A DNA stretch of 64,000 bases from Mycetohabitans endofungorum (lineage in GTDB: Bacteria > Pseudomonadota > Gammaproteobacteria > Burkholderiales > Burkholderiaceae). The translations under genes and the position numbers were made by a program. Below the pieces are notes generated by a model, which had not been told where the DNA came from, made no database searches, and saw only the letters and a list, made by a program, of their open reading frames with translations. Location of the stretch: positions 62,001 through 126,000 of the forward strand of contig NZ_PRDW01000010.1 in the NCBI RefSeq assembly GCF_002927045.1, read 5' to 3'. How positions within the stretch are numbered: position 1 is the stretch's first letter; every line of letters starts with the position of its first letter. Positions 47,910 to 57,398 of the stretch are shown here, piece by piece.

Positions 47910-49445
47910 ATGTGCGGCATCGTAGGCGTAATTTCCCAGTCTCCCATCAATCAGCTGATCTATGACAGCTTGCTACTGCTGCAGCATCGCGGCCAGGACG
48001 CGGCCGGTATTGCAACGGCCAACGGCAGCACGTTCCACATGTACAAGGCAAACGGCATGGTGCGCGACGTGTTCCGCACGCGCAACATGCGCTCGCTGCC
48101 CGGCAACTGCGGGATCGGCCAGGTCCGCTATCCGACCGCCGGCTCGGCCAGTAGTGCAGAGGAGGCCCAACCGTTCTACGTGAATGCACCGTTTGGTATC
48201 ATCCTCGCGCACAACGGCAACGTGACGAACTGGGAACAGCTCAAGGACGAAATGTTCCGCATCGACCGCCGGCACATCAACACGAGTTCCGATTCCGAGG
48301 TGCTGCTCAATGTGTTCGCACACGAGCTGCAGTTGGCCACGACCGGGTTCTCGCTGGAGCCTGACGCGATCTTCAAGGCGGTGTCCGCGGTGCACCGGCG
48401 CGTGAAGGGCTCTTATGCGATCGTCGCGTTGATTGCCGGATACGGGTTGCTGGCGTTTCGTGATCCGCATGGTATCCGGCCGCTGGCCATCGGCAAGCAC
48501 GACACCGTGCAGGGCACCGAATGGATAATCGCATCCGAATCGGTCGCGCTCGAGGGCATCGGTTTCGAGTTCGTACGAGACGTGGCGCCTGGCGAAGCCG
48601 TGTTCATCGGCATGGACGGCGTGCTACACGCAAAGCAATGCGCGCAGCATCCCAGCCTGAATCCGTGTATCTTCGAGCTTGTCTACCTAGCGCGGCCCGA
48701 CTCGGTGCTCGATGGTGTGCCCGTCTACAACGCGCGGTTGCGCATGGGCGACTACCTGGCCGAAAAGATCAAGCGCACGCTGCCCGGCATGCAGATTGAT
48801 GTCGTGATGCCGATTCCTGATTCGTCGCGGCCGGCGGCGATGCAGGTCGCCAAGAAGCTCAACATCGAATATCGCGAAGGGTTCTTCAAGAATCGCTATG
48901 TTGGCCGCACCTTTATCATGCCCGGTCAGGCAGTGCGCAAGAAGTCGGTGCGCCAGAAGCTCAACGCGATGGCGGTCGAGTTCAAGGGCCGCAATGTGTT
49001 GATCGTCGACGACTCGATCGTGCGCGGCACCACGTCACAGGAGATCGTGCAAATGGCACGCGACGCCGGCGCGAACAAGGTGATCTTTGCCTCGGCGGCA
49101 CCGCCAGTGCGCTTCCCGAATGTGTATGGCATCGATATGCCGACCCGCGGTGAATTGGTGGCGCATGGTCGGACCGACCAGGAAGTGGCGCAGATCATCG
49201 GCGCCGATGCGCTCGTCTACCAGGACGTCGAGGACATGAAGCAGGCGGTGCGTGACACGAACCCGCAGCTGCAGAATTTCGAGGCGTCGTGCTTCGACGG
49301 CCACTACATCACCGGCGACGTGACGACTGAGTATCTGGACAAGATCGAACGGGTGCGGCTCGATCCGACGTCACAGTCGGACCGGGATGCGACCGGTGAA
49401 GGCAACGACCGCTCACAACTGCACCTGCATTTGTCGGTTGAATGA
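47910..49445 (+). CDS. purF: Amidophosphoribosyltransferase
   Basis: First committed step of purine synthesis. 511 residues: N-terminal glutaminase with the nucleophile Cys2 (MCGIVGVISQSPINQLIYDS) and C-terminal phosphoribosyltransferase with the PRPP loop VLIVDDSIVRGTTSQEIV. AAGGACATGCC lies before the ATG. Confidence 0.97.
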   Translation: MCGIVGVISQSPINQLIYDSLLLLQHRGQDAAGIATANGSTFHMYKANGMVRDVFRTRNMRSLPGNCGIGQVRYPTAGSASSAEEAQPFYVNAPFGIILAHNGNVTNWEQLKDEMFRIDRRHINTSSDSEVLLNVFAHELQLATTGFSLEPDAIFKAVSAVHRRVKGSYAIVALIAGYGLLAFRDPHGIRPLAIGKHDTVQGTEWIIASESVALEGIGFEFVRDVAPGEAVFIGMDGVLHAKQCAQHPSLNPCIFELVYLARPDSVLDGVPVYNARLRMGDYLAEKIKRTLPGMQIDVVMPIPDSSRPAAMQVAKKLNIEYREGFFKNRYVGRTFIMPGQAVRKKSVRQKLNAMAVEFKGRNVLIVDDSIVRGTTSQEIVQMARDAGANKVIFASAAPPVRFPNVYGIDMPTRGELVAHGRTDQEVAQIIGADALVYQDVEDMKQAVRDTNPQLQNFEASCFDGHYITGDVTTEYLDKIERVRLDPTSQSDRDATGEGNDRSQLHLHLSVE

Positions 49446-49473
49446 GCAAGCAAACCATCGGCGAACGTCATCC

Positions 49474-50694
49474 ATGAGCGATTTTCTCCACCCACATGAC
49501 GGGGATCCGCAAGAATTGTCCAGCGATACGCTGGCGGTGCGTGCCGGTACGCGGCGCACGCCGTTCAACGAGCACTCCGAGGCGTTGCTGCTGACTTCGA
49601 GCTTCTGTTTCGACAGCGCGGCGCAGGCCGCCGAGCGCTTTGCCGACTCCGAAAACAGCTTCACTTATTCGCGCTTCACGAATCCGACGGTATCGATGTT
49701 CCAGGACCGTCTGGCGGCGCTCGAAGGCGGCGAGGCTTGTATCGCGACCGCTTCCGGCATGAGCGCTATCCTGTCGATCGTATTGTCGGTGCTGCAGGCC
49801 GGTGAACACATCGTCAGTTCCCGGAGCCTGTTCGGCTCGACGCTCGGCATGTTCGCGCAGATGCTGCCGCGGCTGGGCATCACGACGACGTTCGTCGATC
49901 CGTCCGACCTGCATGCCTGGCGTCGCGCGGTGACGCCCACCACTCGGATGTTCTTTCTGGAGACGCCGTCGAATCCGCTCACCGAGGTGTCGGACATCGA
50001 AGCGGTGAGCCAGATCGCGAAGCAGGCAGGGGCATTGTTCGTCGTCGACAACTGCTTCTGTAGCCCGGCGTTGCAGCAGCCGCTGAAGCTCGGGGCAGAC
50101 GTGGTGATGCACTCGGCCACCAAGTATCTGGACGGCCAAGGTCGCGTGCTCGGCGGCGCGCTGGTGGGGGAGCGGCAGTTGTTGATGGAGAAGGTGTTCC
50201 CGTTCGTGCGCAGCGCCGGCCCGACGCTGTCCGCGTTCAACGCATGGGTGCTGCTTAAGGGCATGGAGACCTTGCACGTGCGGCTCGAGCGGCAGTCAGC
50301 CAACGCACTTGAGCTGGCGCGTTGGCTTGACGCGCATCCGGCGGTGAACCGGGTCTTCTATCCGGGGCTTCAGTCGCATCCGCAGCACGCGCTCGCCCAG
50401 CGCCAGCAGCGTGCCGGCGGCGCGATCGTATCGTTCGAGCTCAACGGCGACTCGCCCGAGCAGATGCGCGCCAACGCATGGCGCGTGATCGACGGCACGA
50501 GGATCTGCTCGATCACGGGCAACCTTGGCGACACGCGCACCACGCTGACCCATCCGGCGACTACCACGCATGCGCGGATCACGGAGCAGGCCCGAGCGGC
50601 TGCCGGTATCACCGAAGGCTTGATCCGGATGTCGGTTGGTCTTGAAGGAGTCGATGACCTGAAGCGCGACCTGGCGCGCGGCCTGAACGGCTGA
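49474..50694 (+). CDS. metZ: O-succinylhomoserine sulfhydrylase
   Basis: PLP enzyme making homocysteine from O-succinylhomoserine and sulfide. 406 residues of the Cys/Met metabolism family, with YSRFTNPTVSMFQDRLAALE, the PLP lysine in MHSATKYLDGQGRVLGG and the C-terminal GNLGDTRTTLTHPATTTH. ATG 49474 fits the family start. It stands 28 bases after purF, the usual arrangement in Burkholderia. Confidence 0.94.
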   Translation: MSDFLHPHDGDPQELSSDTLAVRAGTRRTPFNEHSEALLLTSSFCFDSAAQAAERFADSENSFTYSRFTNPTVSMFQDRLAALEGGEACIATASGMSAILSIVLSVLQAGEHIVSSRSLFGSTLGMFAQMLPRLGITTTFVDPSDLHAWRRAVTPTTRMFFLETPSNPLTEVSDIEAVSQIAKQAGALFVVDNCFCSPALQQPLKLGADVVMHSATKYLDGQGRVLGGALVGERQLLMEKVFPFVRSAGPTLSAFNAWVLLKGMETLHVRLERQSANALELARWLDAHPAVNRVFYPGLQSHPQHALAQRQQRAGGAIVSFELNGDSPEQMRANAWRVIDGTRICSITGNLGDTRTTLTHPATTTHARITEQARAAAGITEGLIRMSVGLEGVDDLKRDLARGLNG

Positions 50695-50741
50695 CCGTCG
50701 CCACGATAGGCTCCCGTCGCCGCGTCCGCGTTGCCTGCCGC

Positions 50742-51030
50742 TCAGGCGAGCTTGTGCGACGCGTCGGCCGCCGACAACCATTGCGGGGCAGCGGCCGCAT
50801 TGATGAACAGGCAGCCGGCGAACTGCGCGGACTTGAGCCAACGATCATGTCAGACGAAGACCGCCCGCAACTGGGCGAGCGGTTCCCGCTGCTTGTCCAC
50901 CAACGCCGCCACTGACTCGGCTCGCTGCACCGCGTGCGTAGCACGTCCAGCACCAATTGGCTCTTGGACGCAAAGTGCTTGTACATCGTCATTTTGGCGA
51001 CGCCGGATTCGGCAATGATCCGATTCGGTC
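50742..51030 (-). pseudogene. TetR-family regulator remnant
   Basis: On the minus strand RIIAESGVAKMTMYKHFASK followed by SQLVLDVL is a TetR helix-turn-helix. A frameshift leads to ESVAALVDKQREPLAQLRAV, and after a stop and another shift GCLFINAAAAPQWLSAADAS ends the protein. The first 20 or so residues of the domain and much of the ligand domain are missing. Confidence 0.7.
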
Positions 51031-51104
51031 GGCGCGAGTGGATCGGTCTTCCTGTCGGTGTCCTGGTATTCGCGACATGCTGGACAGTGCCCCCGCGTAA
51101 TCCA

Positions 51105-51240
51105 TTTGCCACCCTGTTTGGCTGGTGGCTGTTCGGCGAGACGTTGTCGTTGCGCGCGATGGCCGGCTGCGCGTTGATGCTGGCCGGGCTGCTCGTGTGT
51201 CAACTCGGCGGCGGCTGGTTGGCATCGCGGCGGCGCGCAG
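51105..51240 (+). pseudogene. EamA-type transporter, 3' remnant
   Basis: FATLFGWWLFGETLSLRAMA followed by GCALMLAGLLVCQLGG is the last transmembrane hairpin of an EamA/DMT transporter. The upstream part of the gene is absent, replaced by the tetR remnant in opposite orientation. The original pair was probably divergent. Confidence 0.65.
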
Positions 51241-51289
51241 CCAGGTCCGCCGCGACATCCCCGCGGCGTCTAGGGCGCTGCTGGCGCAA

Positions 51290-51541
51290 TCAGCGCGACG
51301 CGGCCAACGTGCGCAGCACTGCATCGCCTTCGGGAGTCAGCTCGACGTGCGATCCGCTCTCTGACGAATCGACGATACGTACTAGTCCGACTTCCGCCAG
51401 CGCGGCGACATCTGGCTTGGCGGCGAGAGCGCCGGCTGGCGCGTGCAGTAACAGCAGCAGCGTGGCTATTTCATGGTGGCTCAATAGGCGGCGCAACAAC
51501 GGCTTGCGCGGTGACGACGTATTGACGGTATCGGCGTTCAT
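51290..51541 (-). CDS. Small hypothetical protein, possibly winged-helix
   Basis: 83 residues from ATG 51541. RKPLLRRLLSHHEIATLLLL, then DVAALAEVGLVRIV and SHVELTPEGDAVLRTLAASR has the helix-helix-wing rhythm of small MarR-like winged-helix proteins, but without confident similarity. It is read on the minus strand between the transporter remnant and leuA. Codon usage is normal for the chromosome. Confidence 0.55.
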   Translation of the reverse strand: MNADTVNTSSPRKPLLRRLLSHHEIATLLLLLHAPAGALAAKPDVAALAEVGLVRIVDSSESGSHVELTPEGDAVLRTLAASR

Positions 51542-51748
51542 GCGCTGGGTATCTGCAAGGTTTTTACAATGCTGGCCGCCGGCAAGGGGGAGCCGCCGGC
51601 GGCGATGTCGAATGACCGGGGTTGGACCACGGGTACCGCGTGCTGTTCCGTGATACACGAAACCCGGTGTATTGTCGCCGGGCACCTGTGCATGCGTTGA
51701 ACCGGGGCGTTACGCAGCTCGGCTGACGCCGGCGTTGGTCGATGCCTG

Positions 51749-53437
51749 CTATACGGCATCGAAGAACGTGTGTTGCCTTGTGGCGTCACAGCGCGCATAC
51801 GCCCGGTTCACGCCATTCACGACCGCGCGGATCGACGCAGTCGTCAGATTCGCATCAATGCCGACGCCGAACGCGCTGCCGCACACGGCGGAACCGGCTA
51901 GTTCAGCGATGGCGATGGCCTGTGCGTCGGCGCCCTGGTTCAACGCGCGCTCCTCATAGTGCTGGATGCGCAGCGGCGTGCGCAGCGCGCGCATCAGCGC
52001 ATCGAGAGGACCGTTGCCCGTGCCGGTCAGAACCTGCTGGCGGCCATGGATCTGAACGGTGACCGCGATGGATTCGCCGCCCTCGTGCTTGGACAATTCG
52101 TGGCCGATGTAGCGCAGCGGTGCATCGTTGCGCGCATATTCCTGCTGGAACAAAGCCCAGATTTGTGCGGCGCTGACCTCCTGGCCGCTGTCGTCAGTGT
52201 GCCGCTGTACCGCGGCGCTGAAATCGACCTGCAGCCGCCGTGGCAGCGCGATGCCATAGCCCTGTTCGAGCAGGTATGCGATACCGCCCTTGCCGGATTG
52301 ACTGTTGACGCGGATGATTGAGTCATAGGTACGGCCCAGGTCACTCGGATCGATTGGCAGGTAAGGGACTTCCCAGAAGGCATTGACCTGCTGTGCGGCG
52401 AAGCCTTTCTTGATTGCATCTTGGTGAGAGCCCGAGAACGCGGTGAACACCAGGTCACCGGCGTACGGGTGACGCGGATGTACAGGCAGTTGGGTACATT
52501 CTTCGGCGGTGCGCGCGATCTCGTTGATCTGCGAGAAGTCCAGGCCCGGATCGACGCCCTGTGTGTACAGATTCAGCGCGAGTGTCACGAGGTCGACGTT
52601 ACCCGTGCGCTCGCCGTTGCCGAACAGGCATCCTTCAATCCGGTCCGCGCCGGCCATGACCGCGAGCTCTGCCGCGGCGACGGCCGTGCCGCGGTCGTTA
52701 TGCGGATGCACGGACAGGATCAGCGAGTCCCGCCGCGCCAGGTGACGGTGCATCCATTCGATCTGGTCCGCGTAGAAATTCGGTGTCCCAATCTCGACGG
52801 TGGCGGGCAGGTTGACGATGGCCTTGTGCTCGGGGCTTGGCTGCCAGATGTCGAACACCGCATCGCAGACTTCCTTGGCGAAGTCCAACTCGGTCGCGGT
52901 AAAAGTCTCCGGACTGTATTGCAGCGTGAACCGCGTTTGGGGCACCGCGTCAGCGAATTGCTTGATCAAGCGGGCAGCCCGCTCCGTCAGTTGTCGCACG
53001 CCATTGCGGTCGGTGCCGAATACGATGCGGCGAAATGCTGGCGCGGTGGCGTTGTACAGGTGGACGATCGCGCGCGGTGCACCGCGCAGCGACGCGAACG
53101 TACGCTCGATCAAGTCTTCGCGCGCTTGTGTGAGGACTTCGATTGTCACGTCGTCGGGGATGTGGCCGCCTTCGATCAACTCCCGCACGAAGTTGAAATC
53201 CGTTTCGGAGGCGGAGGGGAATGCGACTTCGATCTCTTTAAAACCAATGGCGACCAGCGTCTTGAACAGACGCATCTTACGCTTGGCATCCATCGGCTCG
53301 AACAGCGCCTGGTTGCCGTCGCGCAAATCGGTGCTCATCCAGATCGGCGCGCGGGTGATCGTACGCGTGGGCCATACACGATCCGGCAACTCGATCGGCG
53401 TGAAAGGACGGTATTTGATCGAAGGGTCTTTCAGCAT
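51749..53437 (-). CDS. leuA: 2-isopropylmalate synthase (LeuA type 2)
   Basis: Condenses acetyl-CoA with 2-ketoisovalerate, the first leucine step. 562 residues, the longer bacterial/fungal-type LeuA. It has [20 protein letters not shown] (catalytic Arg/Asp), [19 protein letters not shown] (metal histidines), [20 protein letters not shown] and a C-terminal regulatory domain with [14 protein letters not shown] and [20 protein letters not shown] 53437 ([12 protein letters not shown]) is the family start. A leucine-rich short frame lies upstream. Confidence 0.95.
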   Translation of the reverse strand: MLKDPSIKYRPFTPIELPDRVWPTRTITRAPIWMSTDLRDGNQALFEPMDAKRKMRLFKTLVAIGFKEIEVAFPSASETDFNFVRELIEGGHIPDDVTIEVLTQAREDLIERTFASLRGAPRAIVHLYNATAPAFRRIVFGTDRNGVRQLTERAARLIKQFADAVPQTRFTLQYSPETFTATELDFAKEVCDAVFDIWQPSPEHKAIVNLPATVEIGTPNFYADQIEWMHRHLARRDSLILSVHPHNDRGTAVAAAELAVMAGADRIEGCLFGNGERTGNVDLVTLALNLYTQGVDPGLDFSQINEIARTAEECTQLPVHPRHPYAGDLVFTAFSGSHQDAIKKGFAAQQVNAFWEVPYLPIDPSDLGRTYDSIIRVNSQSGKGGIAYLLEQGYGIALPRRLQVDFSAAVQRHTDDSGQEVSAAQIWALFQQEYARNDAPLRYIGHELSKHEGGESIAVTVQIHGRQQVLTGTGNGPLDALMRALRTPLRIQHYEERALNQGADAQAIAIAELAGSAVCGSAFGVGIDANLTTASIRAVVNGVNRAYARCDATRQHTFFDAV

Positions 53438-53560
53438 GGTTCGTCTCGCCAAGGGTCGAAAAACATCGGGCCGGCATTGCGACCGGAAGGCATGGACGAA
53501 CAAGACCGCCGGTCGGTTACCGGGGCCAGGTAGTCAGATCAGGGGATTCAGGGGGCTTCG

Positions 53561-53653
53561 TTAATGAAGCTGCCATGAAGCGCGCGCAAACAGACCCAGC
53601 CCGAACAAGCAGGCTAGTAGTCGTAGCGATAGACGGATCGGTGCGCGGTTCAT
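53561..53653 (-). CDS. Candidate leucine-rich leader peptide for leuA
   Basis: A 30-codon frame ending 123 bases before leuA has eight leucines, seven of them within residues 8-21 (RLSLRLLACLFGLGLF begins at residue 7). Downstream on the same strand are CCGGTAACCGACCGG and GACCGGCGGTC, short hairpin candidates. A TTGACA-like box (plus-strand TGTCAA near 53680) lies just upstream. No ribosome-binding site is obvious, and a small membrane peptide would look similar, so this is tentative. Confidence 0.35.
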   Translation of the reverse strand: MNRAPIRLSLRLLACLFGLGLFARASWQLH

Positions 53654-53753
53654 GTGGATAATGGAATCACAGTATCGTGGCGATGTCAATGATGGCTAGC
53701 CTAGCGTCAGACTGACGTTGCAGCCGGCCAAGTTGTGCGTGCCGAAGCTGCTG

Positions 53754-55286
53754 TTAAGGCAACTCACTTTTGAGCCATGGCATACTGTTACCGATTTGTG
53801 TCCGCACCGCCTCAGAAAATTGATTGGTTTGTATAAAGCGGATAATCTCAGCCTTAGCCAATGGCCATTGGTGAAAGTGTGGAGCTATTGGACCGTTCTC
53901 CCGAAGCTTACAAAGAAAGCGCGAGAACGTTGCCGCATCCACGCCATTGAGCAGACTTAACGCCTGCTGCCACACCCGCTGCGCTAGCGCATTATCTAAA
54001 TTATGGAGATGGATATCGAAAAGCAATCCAAGCGCCACCTGCTCACGCTGTGCCGCGGGTACGCGCGCCAGCTGGGGCTCAATTAGCGCGAACTCCTGTG
54101 CACGTAGTTCGGGCGGCAACCTATAGAGTCCTTTTATGAAACACTGCGGGGGTCCCCATTCCTCGCCTGGCAGCGATAGGGCGGCTCCCCACTGATCGTC
54201 GGGCAGCGATAAGGCCCAATCGCGCAGCTCTGCGTAGATCGTGAATTGCTCCGCTGGCGGCAATCTCCAAAGTTTACTCGCCAACGCGCCGACTGATGCG
54301 CCTTGATGAGACGGTGGCAGCTGCCGGGCCCGTTCGCGTAAGGCCGCATGCAGTTCAGGAATGTTCACGCGCCATTCTCTAGGTTTAAAATAAAATAATG
54401 CTTTGCACAATACCGGAATCAATGCCGCTTGCTCAGGTACGCTTAACGATGGCAACCGAAATAAAAACGCCTGATAATACCCAAGAAACGCGTCGAACGG
54501 GCAAGCCCAGCTAGTCGCTAATGCGTATGCCAGTTCCGGCCAGAAATTTTCTTGTTCGGGCCCGCGCTGCGCTGCCATTGCGTGAACAAAGTCGAACACC
54601 TCCTGAAACTCGTGCCCAGACAATGCACGGTTATCGAAAAGATGACGTAACGTGAACAGCATTACCCTTTGTATCCGCACGCCGTATTCTGGAAGGCGGT
54701 CCGCGGCCGAGAACACTCGCTTAAACGCGTCGAGGCGCTCGGCCTGCGGCAACGTGTGCAGACGCCGGCGCAGCGAGTCAATGGGCTCGACCTGCTGCGT
54801 TGGCTGGTGGAGCGTGCGCTCCATCTCATCGAGCAGCTGGTTGACTGACGCCAAGCTCGTGGCTTGGTTAGCACGTTGCCAATAGTGCCAGACAAGCCGC
54901 CGGTCATGCATTGAACGATACGTATGGCGATCGATTGCCGAGAAATGTCCCATGTCTCGAATGGGCACGTAGTCACCGATCCGCTGAATCACTTCGGGCG
55001 GTAGGTCCTGATAGGTGGTGGGCCCGGTGGCCGACCTGCCAGCCAGAGCACCGCTTGACGGCGTCAATGGCGGCGGCGTCGAGCCGGCGGGTGCCGGGCA
55101 GGCTGCCAACGCGCACAGATAAGTCTGCTGGTTGTTTAAAGCGGCGTTTAGATCAAAGTCCATTGGCAAGCTCGGTAAGAGGTGGGATATATACAACGTG
55201 AAGCGATGCTGCACCATAAAATAGTCGAAAGCGAACAAATAGTCGATCTTCGCCCATTGCGTGTCACTCATCAGTCTGCGCACCAT
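53754..55286 (-). CDS. F-box domain protein with helical repeats, candidate host-directed effector
   Basis: 510 residues. Residues 94-130 read DLPPEVIQRIGDYVPIRDMG followed by HFSAIDRHTYRSM, an F-box: the eukaryotic motif that docks a protein onto Skp1 in SCF ubiquitin ligases. The remainder is all-helical with recurring LPxxxR-type units (LPQAERLDAFKRVFSAAD, LPPAEQFTIYAELRDW, LPPELRAQEFALIEPQL), likely a target-binding solenoid. A near repeat SLPDDQWGAALSLPGEEWG occurs near 365. There is no signal peptide, so export would need type III or similar secretion. ATG 55286 has AAGGGG about nine bases upstream. GC is lower than in neighbouring genes. Confidence 0.8.
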   Translation of the reverse strand: MVRRLMSDTQWAKIDYLFAFDYFMVQHRFTLYISHLLPSLPMDFDLNAALNNQQTYLCALAACPAPAGSTPPPLTPSSGALAGRSATGPTTYQDLPPEVIQRIGDYVPIRDMGHFSAIDRHTYRSMHDRRLVWHYWQRANQATSLASVNQLLDEMERTLHQPTQQVEPIDSLRRRLHTLPQAERLDAFKRVFSAADRLPEYGVRIQRVMLFTLRHLFDNRALSGHEFQEVFDFVHAMAAQRGPEQENFWPELAYALATSWACPFDAFLGYYQAFLFRLPSLSVPEQAALIPVLCKALFYFKPREWRVNIPELHAALRERARQLPPSHQGASVGALASKLWRLPPAEQFTIYAELRDWALSLPDDQWGAALSLPGEEWGPPQCFIKGLYRLPPELRAQEFALIEPQLARVPAAQREQVALGLLFDIHLHNLDNALAQRVWQQALSLLNGVDAATFSRFLCKLRENGPIAPHFHQWPLAKAEIIRFIQTNQFSEAVRTQIGNSMPWLKSELP

Positions 55287-55341
55287 CCCGATTCCCCTTG
55301 AGAATCAAAATGGAAACACATTTATTGTGTGTTAACGACCA

Positions 55342-56247
55342 CTAGTGCTTGCCGGCATGGCGGCGTCGCCGGATCACGTCCAGGAATGCATGCAGAATCG
55401 GCGTATCGTCGTCGCGCCGATACAGGCAACTGAGCTCGATGTGGCGCATGCGTCGCGACTGCAGCGGCCGGTAGGTGACGCCCGGCAAGCGCAGGTTGGC
55501 GGCGGAAGCCGTGGTGATGCAGACGCCGAACCGGCTGGCCACCAGGGCGATGCAGGTCACCACGTCCTCCACCTCCTGTTCCACCCGCAACGTCACATGT
55601 TCTCGCTTAAAGGCGGCCGCGATTTCTTGGGCGAGCCCATGCACGGGCGCGTTCGGATACAGAATCATCGGCTCGCCGTCCAGGTCGCGCAGTCGTATCC
55701 GCTCCTTCTTGCATAGTGGATGACCATCGTACAGCGCGACGAGGTACGGCTCCTCGAGTACTTTCTCGACGGCGATGTCGTCATCGTGCGGCACCAGCCG
55801 GTTGAAGCCGATCGTGATCCGGCGCTCGCGCAACGCATCGAGCTGTTGGGCCTTGGTCAGATTGTGCAGTCCTATCTTGATCCGTGGCCGTTCGGTATGA
55901 AAGGTGGCGAGCAACTGCGGAATCACCTGCAAGATGCCGGAGCTGAAGATGCCCACGTCCAGTCGTCCGATCAGCCCCTGGCCGGCGAGTTGCGTCTGCT
56001 CGGTAGCTCTTTGGGCAAGCGCCAGGATGTTGGGCACTTCGGCGAGCAGCGTGCGTCCCGCCTCAGTCAACTCCGCGCCGCGCGCACTGCGCACGAACAG
56101 CGTGACGCCCAATTGCGCCTCCATGGCATGGATATGTCGCGTCAATGGTGGCTGCGCAATATGCAGACGTTGGGCGGCGCGTCCGAAATTGCGTTCCTGG
56201 GCGACTGCGAGGAAGTACCGCATTTGCTTCAGATCCATCGTTCGCAT
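55342..56247 (-). CDS. LysR-family transcriptional regulator
   Basis: 301 residues: N-terminal winged helix (MRYFLAVAQERNFGRAAQRL, HIAQPPLTRHIHAMEAQLGV) and periplasmic-binding-like effector domain. It diverges from the meta-pathway genes, the usual place for their activator (CatR/BenM-like group by sequence rhythm). ATG 56247 and ATG 56238 are both possible; the latter has better spacing to a GGGA. Confidence 0.9.
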   Translation of the reverse strand: MRTMDLKQMRYFLAVAQERNFGRAAQRLHIAQPPLTRHIHAMEAQLGVTLFVRSARGAELTEAGRTLLAEVPNILALAQRATEQTQLAGQGLIGRLDVGIFSSGILQVIPQLLATFHTERPRIKIGLHNLTKAQQLDALRERRITIGFNRLVPHDDDIAVEKVLEEPYLVALYDGHPLCKKERIRLRDLDGEPMILYPNAPVHGLAQEIAAAFKREHVTLRVEQEVEDVVTCIALVASRFGVCITTASAANLRLPGVTYRPLQSRRMRHIELSCLYRRDDDTPILHAFLDVIRRRRHAGKH

Positions 56248-56257
56248 CCCGTTATGC

Positions 56258-56305
56258 CATACCGTTTCAGTATCGTAACGTAAAAAAATAGTATTGGACG
56301 GTATG
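56258..56305. promoter_or_regulatory. Inverted repeat in the lysR/meta-pathway divergent region
   Basis: CATACCGT (56258-56265) and ACGGTATG (56298-56305) are perfect inverted copies, 32 bases apart, flanking an AT-rich centre (GTAACGTAAAAAAATAG). The position between divergent lysR and its likely target operon fits a regulator-binding and promoter region. The spacing is longer than a classical T-N11-A site. Confidence 0.45.
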
Positions 56306-56380
56306 TCCGGCGGTTGGCAAGATGGTTACCGTGCTGGCGCGTTCGCGCCTGCGCGGACTCAGTACTTCAAGGGAAGTTCG

Positions 56381-56590
56381 ATGCCAATCGTACATATCTC
56401 GCTGGTCGAAGGCCGCAGTGAAGCAGCGGTCAAGGCTTGCGTCAAGGCGGTCGCCGTCACGGTGCACGAGACGCTTGGCGTACCGCTGCAGAGCATCCGT
56501 GTGTATGCAACCCAAGTGCCGGCCGTGCACTGGGCGATCGGTGCGCACACGAAGGATGAAGCGGCCGCGCAGCCGGAGTGGAGGGCTTGA
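56381..56590 (+). CDS. 4-oxalocrotonate tautomerase
   Basis: Converts 2-hydroxymuconate to 2-oxo-3-hexenedioate. 69 residues; the mature N-terminal proline (MPIVHISLVEGRSEAAVKAC) is the catalytic base, and Arg residues follow (GVPLQSIRVY). AAGGGA precedes the ATG. It is the first gene of the meta-pathway run; the hydratase gene begins one base after its stop. Confidence 0.88.
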   Translation: MPIVHISLVEGRSEAAVKACVKAVAVTVHETLGVPLQSIRVYATQVPAVHWAIGAHTKDEAAAQPEWRA

Positions 56591-56591
56591 C

Positions 56592-57398
56592 ATGACGCCA
56601 CAACAGATCCAGCAGGCGGCCGCGGCGCTGCGCACGGCGGCCAGCAGCGGCGAGTACATCGCACCACTTCGCGACACCTGGCCGTCGTTGTCGATCGATT
56701 CGGCCTATGCAATCCAACGTGAGAACACCGAGTGGCGTATCGCGCGCGGGCAGCGCGTGATCGGCTGCAAGATCGGCCTTACGTCGGTCGCGGTGCAGCA
56801 GCAACTAGGCGTGGACCAGCCCGACTTCGGCATGCTGTTCGATGACATGGGCTTTGGCGATGGCGAGCCGATTCCCACGTCGGTGCTCGCGCAACCGAAG
56901 GCCGAGGCCGAAATCGCGTTCATCATTGGTAAGGATATCGAAGCGGACCGTCCCAGTCATGTGGATGTGCTGCGCGCCATCGACTATGCGTTGCCGGCGA
57001 TCGAGATCGTCGGCAGCCGCATCGCGAATTGGAATATCCGGATCACCGATACGATCGCCGACAACGCGTCGTCGGGGGCTTTCGTGCTAGGCAATACGCC
57101 GGTAAGCGTTGCTGCGTTCGATATGCGGTTGTGCGGCATGGTGATGGAGCGCCGCGGCGAGCCGGTGTCGGTCGGCGCGGGCGCCGCATGCTTGGGAAGC
57201 CCCGTCAACGCACTCGTGTGGCTCGCCCGCACGATGGCGGCTTTGGGCACGCCGCTCAAGGCTGGCGACCTAGTGTTGTCTGGTGCGCTCGGGCCGATGG
57301 TCCCGATCGTGCTCGGCGACGTTGTCCAAGCTCGCATCAATGGTGTTGGTTCTGTGCGGGCAGTTTTTGAACGCGATCCGAACGAGGCCCATGGATGA
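56592..57398 (+). CDS. 2-keto-4-pentenoate hydratase
   Basis: Hydrates 2-hydroxypenta-2,4-dienoate to 4-hydroxy-2-oxovalerate (DmpE/MhpD family). 268 residues with GCKIGLTSVAVQQQLGVDQP, AEAEIAFIIGKDI (metal-binding glutamates) and IADNASSGAFVLG. GGAG lies upstream. It is coupled by a four-base overlap to the decarboxylase gene, with which it normally forms a complex. Confidence 0.9.
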   Translation: MTPQQIQQAAAALRTAASSGEYIAPLRDTWPSLSIDSAYAIQRENTEWRIARGQRVIGCKIGLTSVAVQQQLGVDQPDFGMLFDDMGFGDGEPIPTSVLAQPKAEAEIAFIIGKDIEADRPSHVDVLRAIDYALPAIEIVGSRIANWNIRITDTIADNASSGAFVLGNTPVSVAAFDMRLCGMVMERRGEPVSVGAGAACLGSPVNALVWLARTMAALGTPLKAGDLVLSGALGPMVPIVLGDVVQARINGVGSVRAVFERDPNEAHG

